A DNA stretch of 64,000 nt from Solirubrobacter sp963724195 (GTDB lineage: Bacteria; Actinomycetota; Thermoleophilia; Solirubrobacterales; Solirubrobacteraceae): the NCBI GenBank assembly GCA_963724195.1, contig CAVRTQ010000021.1, positions 1-64,000 of the forward strand, written 5' to 3'. The position numbers and the translations under genes are program-made. A model generated the notes under the pieces. It did no database searches. It saw only the letters and a program-made list of their open reading frames with translations, and was not told the origin of the DNA. How positions within the stretch are numbered: position 1 is the first letter of the stretch; the number at the start of each line of letters is the position of its first letter. Shown one piece after another: positions 37,463 to 46,072 of the stretch.

Positions 37463-37910
37463 ATGGCCACCAGCGACGTCGACCGCACCCGGCGCTTCTC
37501 GCGCCGCGCAGCGGATCAGCTCGGGAGCCGAGAACGACTCCCTGGCCGAGCTGCACGCCGAGCTCGTGCTGCTGCGCGAGGAGAACGCGCGCCTGAAGGC
37601 CGCCGAGCACGCCGGCCCGGACATCGAGGGCGTCCTGGGCCGCGCGCGGCGGCTGTCGGAGGCGAAGATCGACAGCGACGAGGACGAGGCGACGAGCGTG
37701 TTGGTCGAAGGCCTGGCCATCCGCGAGTCGCTGCTGGAGATCTGCGGCCAGATCGAGCGGGTCATGGTGCGGTTCGAGACGCGGCTGCGCGCGCTCGGCG
37801 GCGACGCCGCGCCGCAGCCCGCGCTGCAGCGGCCGGTGGGCGCCAAGGTCGCGCACTGGTTCGAGCCGCCCGCCCCGACCCGTGATGGGAGCAGCGTTGG
37901 CGGTCCTTGA
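37463..37910 (+). CDS. Small coiled-coil protein at the head of the EPS operon
   Basis: About 148 residues. MATSDVDRTRRFSRRA, then (after a frame break near 37515) a coiled coil (SLAELHAELVLLREENARLKAA), SEAKIDSDEDEATSVLVEGL and a helical segment (RESLLEICGQIERVMVRFETRLRAL). No membrane segment or known domain. It overlaps the PelF-like gene by 26 bases, so translation is coupled. It may be a cytoplasmic assembly or regulatory partner of the glycosyltransferase. Confidence 0.6.
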
Positions 37911-39381
37911 GCTCCAGCCGCGCGCCGCTCGCTCGCGCGCTCGGCGCGGCCCCGTGCTCGCGGGCTCGCGGCCGCGCATCCTGCTCTCCACCGAGGGCAC
38001 GTACCCGTACGTCATGGGCGGCGTCAGCTCGTGGTGCGACCTGCTGGTCAACGGGCTCGACGAGTTCGACTGGCTCGTGCTGCCGATCGTCGCTCCCGGC
38101 AAGCGCGAGCCGCTCTACACGCTGCCGCCGCAGGCGCGTGAGGTCGGCCGCATCGAGGTGTGGTCGGAGTCGCTGCCGCGCGGGCTGCGGCGAGCGAAGA
38201 CCGCGACCGATCTGCCCGCCGTGCTCGTCCGCCATCTGATCGGGTGGGAGGGCTCGACCGCGGCACTGCTGGACGCGTTCATCGCCTGCCGGCGCTACCC
38301 CGCGGACGTGCGCCGCGCGTTCCGCTCGCGGCAGGGCTGGAGCGCGTACCTGAGCGCGCTCGGCGACGTGCTCGACGAGCGGATCCCGGAAGCCGGCACG
38401 CCGCCGCGGCTGGACCTCGTCGAGGCCGCCGCGCTGTACCAGACGCTCTATTGGGTGGCGCGCACGGCGGCCGAGCCGACGCCCGCGTGCGACCTGCTGC
38501 ACGTGACCGCGGCGGGCTGGGCGGCCGTCCCGGCCGTCGTCCACAAGGCGCTGCACGGCACGCCGATCGTGCTGACCGAGCACGGCGTGTACCTGCGCGA
38601 GTCCTACCTCGCCGCCGTGCGCGGCGGCGACACGCCCGGGACCCGCTTCGCCAACACGCGCCTGGCCCGCGGCCTCACGCGCTCGGCCTACGCCGGCGCC
38701 GACGTGATCTGCCCCGTGACCGACGCCAACGCCTACTGGGAGATGGGGCTCGGCATCGATCCCGAGAAGATCCGCGTGCTCTACAACGGCCTCGACCAGC
38801 CGGACGAGCCGATCGCGCCGCCCGGCACGAAGACGGTCGTGTCCGTCGGGCGGATCGACCCGCTCAAGGACATCCACACGCTGCTGCGGGTCGCGGCCGA
38901 CACGCTCAAGCTGATCCCGGACGCCCAGTTCCGGCACTACGGGAACGTCAGCCCGGGCGAAGAGGCCTACGGGCGCTCCTGCCTGTCGCTGCACCGGCAA
39001 CTCGGGCTCGGGGACGGCTTCCGCTTCATGGGTCGCACGACCGACCCCAACGGCGCGGTCCGCGACGCCGACGTGGTGCTGATGACGAGCATCTCCGAAG
39101 GGCTGCCGATGTCGATCCTGGAGGCGATGGGCCAGGGTCGGCCGGTCGTCTCGACCGGCGTGGGTGGCGTGCCGGACGTCGTCACGGGCTGTGGCGTCGT
39201 CACCGCGCCCGGCGACGATCACGGGCTCGCGATGGCCGTGACCATGCTGCTGCGCAACCCGGAGCTGGCGGAGCGGCTCGGGCGGCGCGGCCACGCCCGG
39301 CTCGGCCGGATCTTCAACAAGGCCGCGTGCGTCGACGGCTACCGCGAGCTGCTGGGGGAGATGGTCGCGCGTGAGCGCTGA
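37885..39381 (+). CDS. PelF-type GT4 glycosyltransferase
   Basis: 498 residues, cytoplasmic. The N-terminus RILLSTEGTYPYVMGGVSSWCDLLV is the hallmark of PelF, the UDP-dependent GT4 enzyme that polymerises the Pel polysaccharide (GalNAc/GalN-rich). The C-terminal Rossmann half has VVSVGRIDPLKDIHTLL, RFMGRT and the E-x7-E motif in SEGLPMSILEAMGQGRPVV. The frame is uninterrupted. A GTG three bases earlier (37882) is an alternative start. Overlaps its neighbours on both sides (26 and 11 bases). PelF in Pel systems works with the membrane proteins PelD, E and G; none is recognised here, but the next gene is a candidate stand-in. Confidence 0.88.
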   Translation: MGAALAVLELQPRAARSRARRGPVLAGSRPRILLSTEGTYPYVMGGVSSWCDLLVNGLDEFDWLVLPIVAPGKREPLYTLPPQAREVGRIEVWSESLPRGLRRAKTATDLPAVLVRHLIGWEGSTAALLDAFIACRRYPADVRRAFRSRQGWSAYLSALGDVLDERIPEAGTPPRLDLVEAAALYQTLYWVARTAAEPTPACDLLHVTAAGWAAVPAVVHKALHGTPIVLTEHGVYLRESYLAAVRGGDTPGTRFANTRLARGLTRSAYAGADVICPVTDANAYWEMGLGIDPEKIRVLYNGLDQPDEPIAPPGTKTVVSVGRIDPLKDIHTLLRVAADTLKLIPDAQFRHYGNVSPGEEAYGRSCLSLHRQLGLGDGFRFMGRTTDPNGAVRDADVVLMTSISEGLPMSILEAMGQGRPVVSTGVGGVPDVVTGCGVVTAPGDDHGLAMAVTMLLRNPELAERLGRRGHARLGRIFNKAACVDGYRELLGEMVARER

Positions 39382-40664
39382 GGTCGTGGAGATCACGCGC
39401 GCCCGCCGGCTGCTCGAAGCGCGGCTGGGCCGTGACCCGCAGGACATGCTCGAAGCCGCCGTGGTGCTCGAGGCGTGGGCGGGTGTGCCCGCGCAGCGCG
39501 CGTTGGAGACGGCGCGCGCGCTGATGCCGGAGACGCCGGTGGCGGCGCGCGCGAGCGTGTCCAAGCGCCAGGCCGCGCGCCCGCGCTCCGGCGTGCTGGC
39601 GGAGGGTGCGGCGTTCGTGCTGACGGTCCTCGCGATCGCGCTGTGGGCGTCGCCGCTGGCGGCGGAGCTCGGGGCGGACGTCGTCGAGCGCGCGCTCAAG
39701 GTCGCGTTGCCGGTGACGCTCGCGCTGCAGTGGGGCCTGCGCAGCCGCTACCTCGGGCGGCCCAAGGGGCTGCTCGAGTTCGCTCGGCATCCGCTCGCGC
39801 TCGCGGTGGGCGCGTGCGCCATCGTCCTCGTGCCGACCGCCGTGCTCGGTGAGAGCGGTGCGCTCGCGGGGCTGCTCACGCTGACGTGGACGGGCGGCAC
39901 CGTGTTGATCCGCCGGCGCTGGTTCGCCGTGTACGGCGTGATCGTGGCCGGCGCGACGCCGGCCATGCTCGTCTGGCCGGCCGTCGAGGTGCTGATCGCG
40001 ACCACCGCGGTGACCCTGATCGCCGTGGCGGTCGCGCTGCGCCCCGGAGCGCCCGGCGACCCCGCCGCGCCCGGACGCTGGACGCGGGCGAGCGCCAGCG
40101 CCGCGATCGGCCTGGGCCTCGGCCTGCTGCTGGTCTCGGACCCCAGCGTGACGTGGACCGCGGGCAGCGTGCCCGCGCTGGCGCTGCTGCCGTCGACGAT
40201 CGCCGGCCTGTGGGCCGGGCACAGCCTGTGGCGGCTCGAGCAGCTGATCCCGCGGGTCGTGTCCGGCGTGGCGGTCGGCGACTCGATCGCCCACGGCCTG
40301 CGGCACGGTCCGCTCGCCGGGTTGCTGGGCGCGATCGCCCGCCTGCTCCTGTTGACGGCCGTGCTCTCGGCGGCGCTGTTGCTCACGCCGTGGCTGGACT
40401 CGCGGGCCGGCGTGCTGCTCGCGTTCGGGTTGCTCGCGCTCGCGACGTTGCTCGCGAGCCTGCTGGAGGCGCTGGGCCGTGCGCACTGGGCGGTGGCCGG
40501 TGTCGTCCGGAGGCGTGATCGTGGAGCTGCTGGCGCCGCCGGCGTTTCCCGGCGCGCCGCTCACCCTCGGGGCGGCGGTGACCGTGCTCGTGCTGCTGGG
40601 GCCGGCGCTCGCGTTGCTGGCCCGGCCCGCCCGGACGCTCGCGACGGCGCTGTGGATCACATGA
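39371..40664 (+). CDS. Polytopic membrane protein of the EPS operon, candidate export/assembly subunit
   Basis: About 430 residues. The cytosolic N-terminal region (EITRARRLLEARLGRDPQDML, about 1-65) is helical; around ten hydrophobic helices follow. The frame breaks near 40505: AHWAVAGV should continue as SGGVIVELLAPPAFPG to the stop at 40662-40664. By accident the uncorrected frame runs straight into the next gene. It starts (GTG) inside the PelF gene. Position suggests the transporter or scaffold that Pel systems supply as PelE/PelG, but I see no sequence signature of either. Confidence 0.6.
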
Positions 40665-41422
40665 GTCGCCTGGCGCTGATCACGGCCGCGACGGTCAGCA
40701 CGCTCGCGCTGACGGGCGTCGTCTGGAGCCGCACGCCGCAGCGTGACGCCGTGTGCGTCGGCACGCTCACCCCGGCCTACCTGGAGCCGCCCGCGCTCGA
40801 GGCGCTGGTCGACGAGGCGCCGGCGCCGATGCTGCTGATCGTCAACCCCGCCAACGGCCCGGGCCCGAGTCCGGACCCGGCGTACCGGCGCGTGATCGAG
40901 CACGCTCAGGCGAGCGGGGCCCGCGTGCTGGGCTACGTCGCGACCACGTTCGGCGCGCGGCCCGCGACCAGCGTCGCGGCCGACGTCGCCCGCTACCGCG
41001 AGTGGTACGGGGTGGACGGGATCTTCCTCGACGAGGTCGCCCACGACGTGGTCCATCTCCCGTACTACGTGGCGCTCCGGCGAGCCATCGGCGACGCGTT
41101 CGTGGTGCTCAACCCGGGCATGGTGCCCGCGCGCGGCTACTTCGCGCTCGCCGACGTCGTGGTCACCTACGAAGGGCCGGTCGCGGACTATGCGCGACGG
41201 CTCGCGCTCGAGCCGGGCTGGCTGCGCGACGTCCCGCCGGCCCAGACCGCCCACCTCGTGTACGCGGCCACGCGCGACGAGGCCATCTCACTGTTCGCCG
41301 CGCCGCCCCACGCCGGCTCGCTGTACGTCACCTCGGGCTCGCTCCCGAACCCCTGGGGCGCGCCGCCTCCCTATCTGCGCGAAGAGCAAGCCGCAAGGAG
41401 TTCCGCATGTTCCGCTCCGTGA
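40661..41422 (+). CDS. Spherulin-4 / GH135-family glycosidase (Sph3-like)
   Basis: 253 residues with an N-terminal membrane or signal segment (RLALITAATVSTLALTGVVW). Typical spherulin-4 barrel pattern: PMLLIVNPANGPGPSPDPAYRRVI, ASGARVLGYVATTFG, VARYREWYGVDGIFLDEVAHD, FVVLNPGMVPARGYFALADVVVTYEG and YVTSGSLPNPWG. Sph3 is the GH135 enzyme that cleaves galactosaminogalactan during its synthesis in Aspergillus. The ATG overlaps the upstream TGA (ATGA). Confidence 0.82.
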   Translation: MSRLALITAATVSTLALTGVVWSRTPQRDAVCVGTLTPAYLEPPALEALVDEAPAPMLLIVNPANGPGPSPDPAYRRVIEHAQASGARVLGYVATTFGARPATSVAADVARYREWYGVDGIFLDEVAHDVVHLPYYVALRRAIGDAFVVLNPGMVPARGYFALADVVVTYEGPVADYARRLALEPGWLRDVPPAQTAHLVYAATRDEAISLFAAPPHAGSLYVTSGSLPNPWGAPPPYLREEQAARSSACSAP

Positions 41423-42321
41423 TGATGATTGCGTTGGCCTTGGCCGTGGCACCCGCCGCGGCCTCGGCGCAGGCGCCTCCCGGCCCGCCCGGGCCGCCGC
41501 CCGGCAACGGCACCGACCTCCCGGCGCCTCCCGGCACCGCACCGGCGTTCGTCCCGGCCGGCACCGCCGCGGCGATCCCGGGCGGGGCTGCCGGGCCTGG
41601 CCTGTTGCGAGACACGACGGTGGCGCTCAATCGGGCGAAGCGAACGTTCTCGGTGCCGTTCGCGTGCCAGGGCAAGGGCACGCTGAGCGTGACGGCCAAG
41701 CGGGCGGCGGCGGGCACTCTGGCGCGCGCGAGCTACCGCTGCGTGTCAGGGCGCGCGACGGCGCGGCTGACGCTGTCGAAGAAGGTCGCGGCGAAGGTCA
41801 CCAAGCTGCGCGTCGTCGCGGCGACGGCGACGATCCGCCAGGGCGCGCGCACCGAGCGGGTCTCGTTCTCGCTCACCGCCGGGCAGAAGGCCGCGAAGGC
41901 CAAGGCGTTCTGGACCGACGGGCACCTGCAGTGCTCACAGGACGGCTCCGGCGCGCCGCCGGCGTACCTGTCCCAGCCCGACTTCACCACGCAGTCGCCG
42001 ACGCCGATCTCCACCCGCGGGTGGATCGCCTGGTACACCGCGCGCGGCGGCTGGCACTGGCTGGGCTCCGGGCGCTGGAACACCTGGACGGCCACGGTCG
42101 GCGGGATCGCGCAGTTCCATCCGGACGGCGCGCCGACGCCGATCCCGTTCACCGAGGGGCCGGTCTCGGTTCCGGCCGGGCAGGGGATCGTCGCGGTCGG
42201 CGTGTACGAGATCGTCTACTGGGTCGGCGGCCGGCCGGACTACCAGTGGCAGTACGTGAACGCCGGCCCGACGGGCGCCGCGGCGGCCGGTACGGGCAAC
42301 CACTACTGCGCCTACGCATGA
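41407..42321 (+). CDS. Secreted protein of unknown function in the EPS operon
   Basis: 304 residues. Signal peptide (MFRSVMMIALALAVAPAAASA), a Pro/Gly-rich stretch (PPGPPGPPPGNG), a basic beta domain (TLSVTAKRAAAGTLARASYRC) and a C-terminal domain rich in aromatics with paired cysteines (HLQCSQDG ... HYCAYA; GWHWLGSGRWNTWTA). AAGGAG lies just before the ATG, inside the GH135 gene. The aromatic surface could bind polysaccharide, but no family is recognised. Confidence 0.65.
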   Translation: MFRSVMMIALALAVAPAAASAQAPPGPPGPPPGNGTDLPAPPGTAPAFVPAGTAAAIPGGAAGPGLLRDTTVALNRAKRTFSVPFACQGKGTLSVTAKRAAAGTLARASYRCVSGRATARLTLSKKVAAKVTKLRVVAATATIRQGARTERVSFSLTAGQKAAKAKAFWTDGHLQCSQDGSGAPPAYLSQPDFTTQSPTPISTRGWIAWYTARGGWHWLGSGRWNTWTATVGGIAQFHPDGAPTPIPFTEGPVSVPAGQGIVAVGVYEIVYWVGGRPDYQWQYVNAGPTGAAAAGTGNHYCAYA

Positions 42322-43259
42322 CGCGCGCGCTGGTGACCGGCGGGGCGGGCTTCATCGGCTCCAACCTCGTCGACGGGCTGATCGCCCGCGGGATCTCCGT
42401 CGCGGTGCTGGACGACCTCTCGACCGGCAACGTGGAGAACCTCGCGGGTGCGATCCAGGCCGGAGCGACGCTGCACGTGGGCGACATCACCGACCCCGTG
42501 GCGGTGGAGAACGCGTTCGCGGCGGTCGAGCCGGACGTCGTCTACCACCTGGCGGCCCAGATCGACGTGCGCCGGGCGGTGTCGGACCCGGGGCACGACG
42601 CGCGGATCAACGTCCTCGGGACCGCGACCGTGCTCGAGCAGTCGCTGCACTCGGGCGTCTCGCGCTTCGTGATGGCGTCGACCGGCGGCGCGATCTACGG
42701 CGACGCGGCCGTGGTCCCGACGCCCGAGACCGCGCCGGCACAGCCGCTCTCGCCGTACGCCGTGTCCAAGGCGGCGGCGGAGGGCTACGTCGAGTACTAC
42801 GCCCGCGACCGCGGGCTCAGCGCGTTCGTCCTGCGGCTGGCCAACGTCTACGGCCCGCGCCAGGACCCGCGCGGCGAGGCGGGCGTGATCGCGATGTTCT
42901 GCTCCGCGGCCGTCGACGGGCGGGTTCCGACCGTGTTCGGCGACGGCGGCCAGACGCGCGACTTCGTGTACGTCGGGGACGTGGTCGACGCGTTCTGCGC
43001 GGCGGGGGAGAGCCTGTGCGCCGGCTTCTGCAACGTCGCCACGGGGCGCGAGACGACGATCGCGGCACTCGCGCACGCGCTCGGGCTGCAGCCGGTGGCG
43101 GCTCCGGCGCGGCCCGGGGAGGTCCGGCGCTCGTGCCTGGCACCCGGGCTGGCGGCCGAGCTGCTGGGCTGGCACGCGCGCACGACGCTCGCCGACGGGC
43201 TCGCGGCGACCCTCGCCGGCACGACGCGCGCGGCGGCGTTCGGGGAGCTGAGCGCGTGA
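42318..43259 (+). CDS. UDP-sugar 4-epimerase (GalE/PelX/Uge3-like SDR)
   Basis: 313 residues, extended SDR. NAD-binding GGAGFIGS, VLDDLSTGNVENL, YHLAAQIDV, MASTGGAIYG (Ser of the catalytic triad), YAVSK (Tyr/Lys), RLANVYGPRQ and DFVYVGDVVDAF. It interconverts UDP-Glc/UDP-Gal and/or UDP-GlcNAc/UDP-GalNAc. In this operon a UDP-GalNAc supply for the PelF-like enzyme is the natural reading; C4 specificity towards N-acetylated sugars is inferred. ATGA overlap with the gene before and GTGA overlap with the gene after. Confidence 0.85.
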   Translation: MTRALVTGGAGFIGSNLVDGLIARGISVAVLDDLSTGNVENLAGAIQAGATLHVGDITDPVAVENAFAAVEPDVVYHLAAQIDVRRAVSDPGHDARINVLGTATVLEQSLHSGVSRFVMASTGGAIYGDAAVVPTPETAPAQPLSPYAVSKAAAEGYVEYYARDRGLSAFVLRLANVYGPRQDPRGEAGVIAMFCSAAVDGRVPTVFGDGGQTRDFVYVGDVVDAFCAAGESLCAGFCNVATGRETTIAALAHALGLQPVAAPARPGEVRRSCLAPGLAAELLGWHARTTLADGLAATLAGTTRAAAFGELSA

Positions 43260-43834
43260 CCGGCCGCGGGCTGATCACGGCGCTGGCGGTCGCGGGCGCG
43301 CTGCTCGCCCCGGTCGCGTCCGCGCAGGAGCGGACCCCGTCGCCCGAGGAGCTGTGGGACGCGTACCCGGCGAACCCCGGGGGAGAGCCGACGGTGCCGC
43401 CCGACGAGCGGGCCACGGCGACGCCGACGGCGTCGGGCGGAGTCGCCGGCGCGCAGGCGACGTCGCCGCGCGGATCGTCGGGCGAGGCCGGCGCGGCCGC
43501 GACCTCGGGCGGGTCGCCGGGCGACGCCGCCAGCGGCGGCGGGCCCCCGCTCGTGCCCGCCCCGATCATGATCGCGATCGCGGCGCTCGCCGTTGTCGGT
43601 GGGGTCGTGCTGTGGCGCCGCCACCGGTCGCGCTGGGGCGTGTCCCGCGCGCTCGCGCTGCGCTATCGGGACCGCGAGGACGTGGTCGCCGCCGAACCAG
43701 CACCTCCGCCGCCCCCGGTACCCGAGCGCGCGCCGCCCGTCCGCCGCAACTTCCCGCAGCCCGCGCGCCCCGCGCCTCCCGCGCCGCCACCGCCTCCCGC
43801 CCGATCCCCGCTGGAAAGAGAGCCGACGCCATGA
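43256..43834 (+). CDS. Single-pass protein with signal peptide and Pro-rich cytoplasmic tail
   Basis: About 192 residues. Signal peptide (GLITALAVAGALLAPVASAQ), a low-complexity Gly/Ala/Ser/Thr extracellular stretch, a TM helix (PIMIAIAALAVVGGVVLW), then a basic and very Pro-rich tail (APPPPPVPERAPPVRRN). No known domain. It may tether operon products to the membrane. Overlaps the epimerase stop (GTGA). Confidence 0.6.
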   Translation: MTGRGLITALAVAGALLAPVASAQERTPSPEELWDAYPANPGGEPTVPPDERATATPTASGGVAGAQATSPRGSSGEAGAAATSGGSPGDAASGGGPPLVPAPIMIAIAALAVVGGVVLWRRHRSRWGVSRALALRYRDREDVVAAEPAPPPPPVPERAPPVRRNFPQPARPAPPAPPPPPARSPLEREPTP

Positions 43835-44418
43835 ACCGGATCACTCGTCGCGCCACGTTGGAGACGGCGGCGCTGGCGCTCGCGGGAGTCACCGTGGGCG
43901 GGGTGGTGCTCGGCGAGCACGCCGATCCCGCGCTGTCACGCCCGTCGGCGAAGCAGGACGCCGAGATCCTGAACTTCGCGTTGCTGCTGGAGTTCATCCA
44001 GGCGGCCTTCCACGCCGAAGGGCTGCAGCGGGCGAAGCTGACCGGGGAGCTGCGGACGTTCTCGCAGACCGCGGTCAAGCACGAGGACGAGCACGTCGCG
44101 GCGCTCAAGGCCGCGCTCGGGTCGGCCGCGCGCACCGCCCCGAAGATCGACTTCGGCGACGACACCGCGGACGCGGATCGCTTCAGCCTGGCGGCGCTCA
44201 AGCTGGAGGACCTGGGCGTGGCGGCGTATGCCGCGCAGGCACCGAACCTGACGACCCCGGCGCTGAAGGCGGCGGCCCGGATCGTGTCCGTGGAATCCCG
44301 CCACGCCGCGTGGATTCGCGACCTCCGCGGCATGAACCCGGCCCCGACCGCGGCCGAACCGGCGATCGACGCGCAGCGTGTGATCGACACCCTCAAAGGC
44401 AGCGGGTACGTGAAATGA
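43831..44418 (+). CDS. Exported ferritin-like protein 1
   Basis: 195 residues. An N-terminal twin-Arg-like export signal (NRITRRATLETAALALAGVTVG), then a ferritin-like/desiccation-related (DUF4439/Ferritin_2-like) domain: DAEILNFALLLEFIQAAFHAEG, VKHEDEHVAALKAAL, FSLAALKLEDLGVAAYAAQ and VESRHAAWIRDL. Carboxylate/His positions on the helices (E, E-x-x-H, E, E-x-x-H) suggest a metal site. ATGA overlap with the next gene. Role in a polysaccharide operon is unknown. Confidence 0.78.
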   Translation: MNRITRRATLETAALALAGVTVGGVVLGEHADPALSRPSAKQDAEILNFALLLEFIQAAFHAEGLQRAKLTGELRTFSQTAVKHEDEHVAALKAALGSAARTAPKIDFGDDTADADRFSLAALKLEDLGVAAYAAQAPNLTTPALKAAARIVSVESRHAAWIRDLRGMNPAPTAAEPAIDAQRVIDTLKGSGYVK

Positions 44419-45074
44419 AGCTCGAGGAGATGGACCGCGACGGTGCGCTCGGCGAGGCCCTGGAAACGCTGCACGGCTCCACCCGCGGCGCGTTCCTGCG
44501 GCGCGCGATCGTCGGGAGCGGGGCGCTGTTGGCCGCATCGGCCGTGCCGGCTTCGGCCGCTGTCGGGCGCCGCGACACCGCGATCCTCAACTACGCGCTG
44601 ACGCTCGAGTACGTGCAGGACGCGTTCTACAGCGAGGTCGACCGGATCGGATCGCTCACCGGAGCCCTCGCCGAGCAGGCGCGCGTCGTCGGCGGCCACG
44701 AGCGCGCGCACGTGAAGGCGCTCCGCGAGGTGCTGGGCTCGCGCGCGGTCAAGCGGCCGCGCTTCGACTTCCGCGGCGCGACCGAGGACGCAGAGCGCTT
44801 CCGCAAGACCGCCGTCGCCTTCGAGGACCTCGCGGTGGCGGCCTACAAGGGCCAAGCGCCGCTGATCCAGGACCGTGCCTACCTCGTGCCCGCGCTCGCC
44901 ATCCACTCCGTCGAAGCGCGCCACGCCGCGTGGATCCGACGGCTCGCGGGCATCACGCCCGCCGCCGAGGCGTTCGATGAGCCTCGGTCGAAGGCCAGCA
45001 CGCTCGGGATCGTCGAGGACACGCGCTTCATCGTGCAGACGCGCAGCCGACGCAAGCCGAAGTTCACGGGATGA
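44415..45074 (+). CDS. Exported ferritin-like protein 2
   Basis: 219 residues, a paralogue of the preceding product. Cytosolic lead (MKLEEMDRDGALGEALETLHG), export segment with Arg pair (RGAFLRRAIVGSGALLAASA), then the ferritin-like helices: DTAILNYALTLEYVQDAFYSE, VVGGHERAHVKALREVL, TAVAFEDLAVAAYKGQAP and VEARHAAWIRRLAG. Its ATG overlaps the upstream stop, and its own stop overlaps the L,D-transpeptidase start. Confidence 0.78.
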   Translation: MKLEEMDRDGALGEALETLHGSTRGAFLRRAIVGSGALLAASAVPASAAVGRRDTAILNYALTLEYVQDAFYSEVDRIGSLTGALAEQARVVGGHERAHVKALREVLGSRAVKRPRFDFRGATEDAERFRKTAVAFEDLAVAAYKGQAPLIQDRAYLVPALAIHSVEARHAAWIRRLAGITPAAEAFDEPRSKASTLGIVEDTRFIVQTRSRRKPKFTG

Positions 45075-45900
45075 CCCGCGGCGGGCGCCGCAGCCCCCGG
45101 CTGATCGTGGCGGCCGGCCTGTTCCTGACGGCCGCGGTCCTGCTCGTCGCCGGCCTGGCCCGGGGCGGCGCGTCGCCCTCGCCTGCGCCGGCTCCGCCGG
45201 TGGCGGCGAACGGGCGGCGGACCTCCCCGCGGCGCCGAAGTCCGCGATCGCGATCGGGACGCCCGTGCCGCTGAAGCGCCACGCGCAGGAGACCACGTGG
45301 GCGGCCGTGCGGCGCGACGTCGTTGCGCGCCGCCTGCCCTCCGCCTCCGCACGCGCCGTCGGAACGCTGCGCGCGGACACGCCCGAGGCGACCACGAACA
45401 TCGTCCCGCTGCTCGCTCGCCGGCGAGGTGCCGACGGCGAGTTGTGGCTCCGTGTCCGGCTTCCGGCGCTGCCCAACGGGACCACCGGCTGGGTACCGCG
45501 CCGCGCGCTCGGCGCCTACGGCACGGCGCGCACGCACTTGATCGTGGACCTCGACCGCCGCCGCGCCACGCTGCTGCGGGACGGTCGCACGGTGATGCGC
45601 TTCCCGGTGGGCGTCGGCGCGCCGGACGCTCCGACCCCGCGCGGCGAGTTCATCATCCGCAACCGCCTCACCCGCTACCGGAGCGCGTTCTACGGCCCGA
45701 TCGCCCTGGGCACGAGCGCGCGGTCGACGACGCTGACGGACTGGCCCGGCGGGGGATACGTCGGCATCCACGGCACGAACGAGCCCGACCTGATCCCGGG
45801 GGCGGTGTCACACGGCTGCATCCGGATGCGCAACGCGGACATCGTCCGCCTCGCGCGTGCGCTGCCGGTCGGGATCCCCGCTGACGATCCGCTGAGCTGA
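45071..45900 (+). CDS. L,D-transpeptidase (YkuD domain)
   Basis: About 276 residues. Membrane anchor (LIVAAGLFLTAAVLLVAGLA), Pro/Ala linker, an SH3-like region (GELWLRVRLPALPNGTTGWVP) and a C-terminal YkuD domain. The YkuD domain has HLIVDLDRRRATLLRDGR, VGAPDAPTPRGEFII, GYVGIHGTNEPDLIPGAVSHGCIRM (catalytic His and Cys) and the final Arg-containing helix. It forms 3-3 crosslinks in peptidoglycan or attaches proteins or polymers to it. The frame breaks near 45225 in the linker (VAANG resumes as ADLPAAPKS). Last gene of the operon; terminator follows at once. Confidence 0.85.
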
Positions 45901-45904
45901 GCAC

Positions 45905-45938
45905 GGTGAGCCGGGCTTGTCCAGGAGCCCGGCCCACC
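45905..45938 (+). terminator. Hairpin ending the EPS operon
   Basis: 8-bp stem (45910-45917 with 45926-45933), extended by four more pairs after one mismatch, 8-nt loop, five bases after the L,D-transpeptidase stop. Confidence 0.65.
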
Positions 45939-46072
45939 GCACCAATTCATGCCGACCGCCGCAGGAGGAGAGGTTTGCGACGAACGACGAGGCTCATCAT
46001 GGCGGCGATCCCCGGCCGGTCCTATCGACCCGCGGTCGGTACCGAACCGACTGCGGGTCGACCGGCGCGCGT

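Noticed and set aside
36471..37910. Apparent fusion of the deacetylase C-terminus to the coiled-coil protein
   Set aside because: The real deacetylase tail (basic beta domain) runs in the frame ending at 37458. The bridging residues in the long frame are out-of-frame translation.
39371..41422. Apparent single 683-residue fusion of a membrane protein and the GH135 enzyme
   Set aside because: The frame near 40505-40660 codes for Arg/Gly-rich nonsense, while a hydrophobic sequence continues in another frame to a stop overlapping an ATG. The fusion is an artefact of a frame break.
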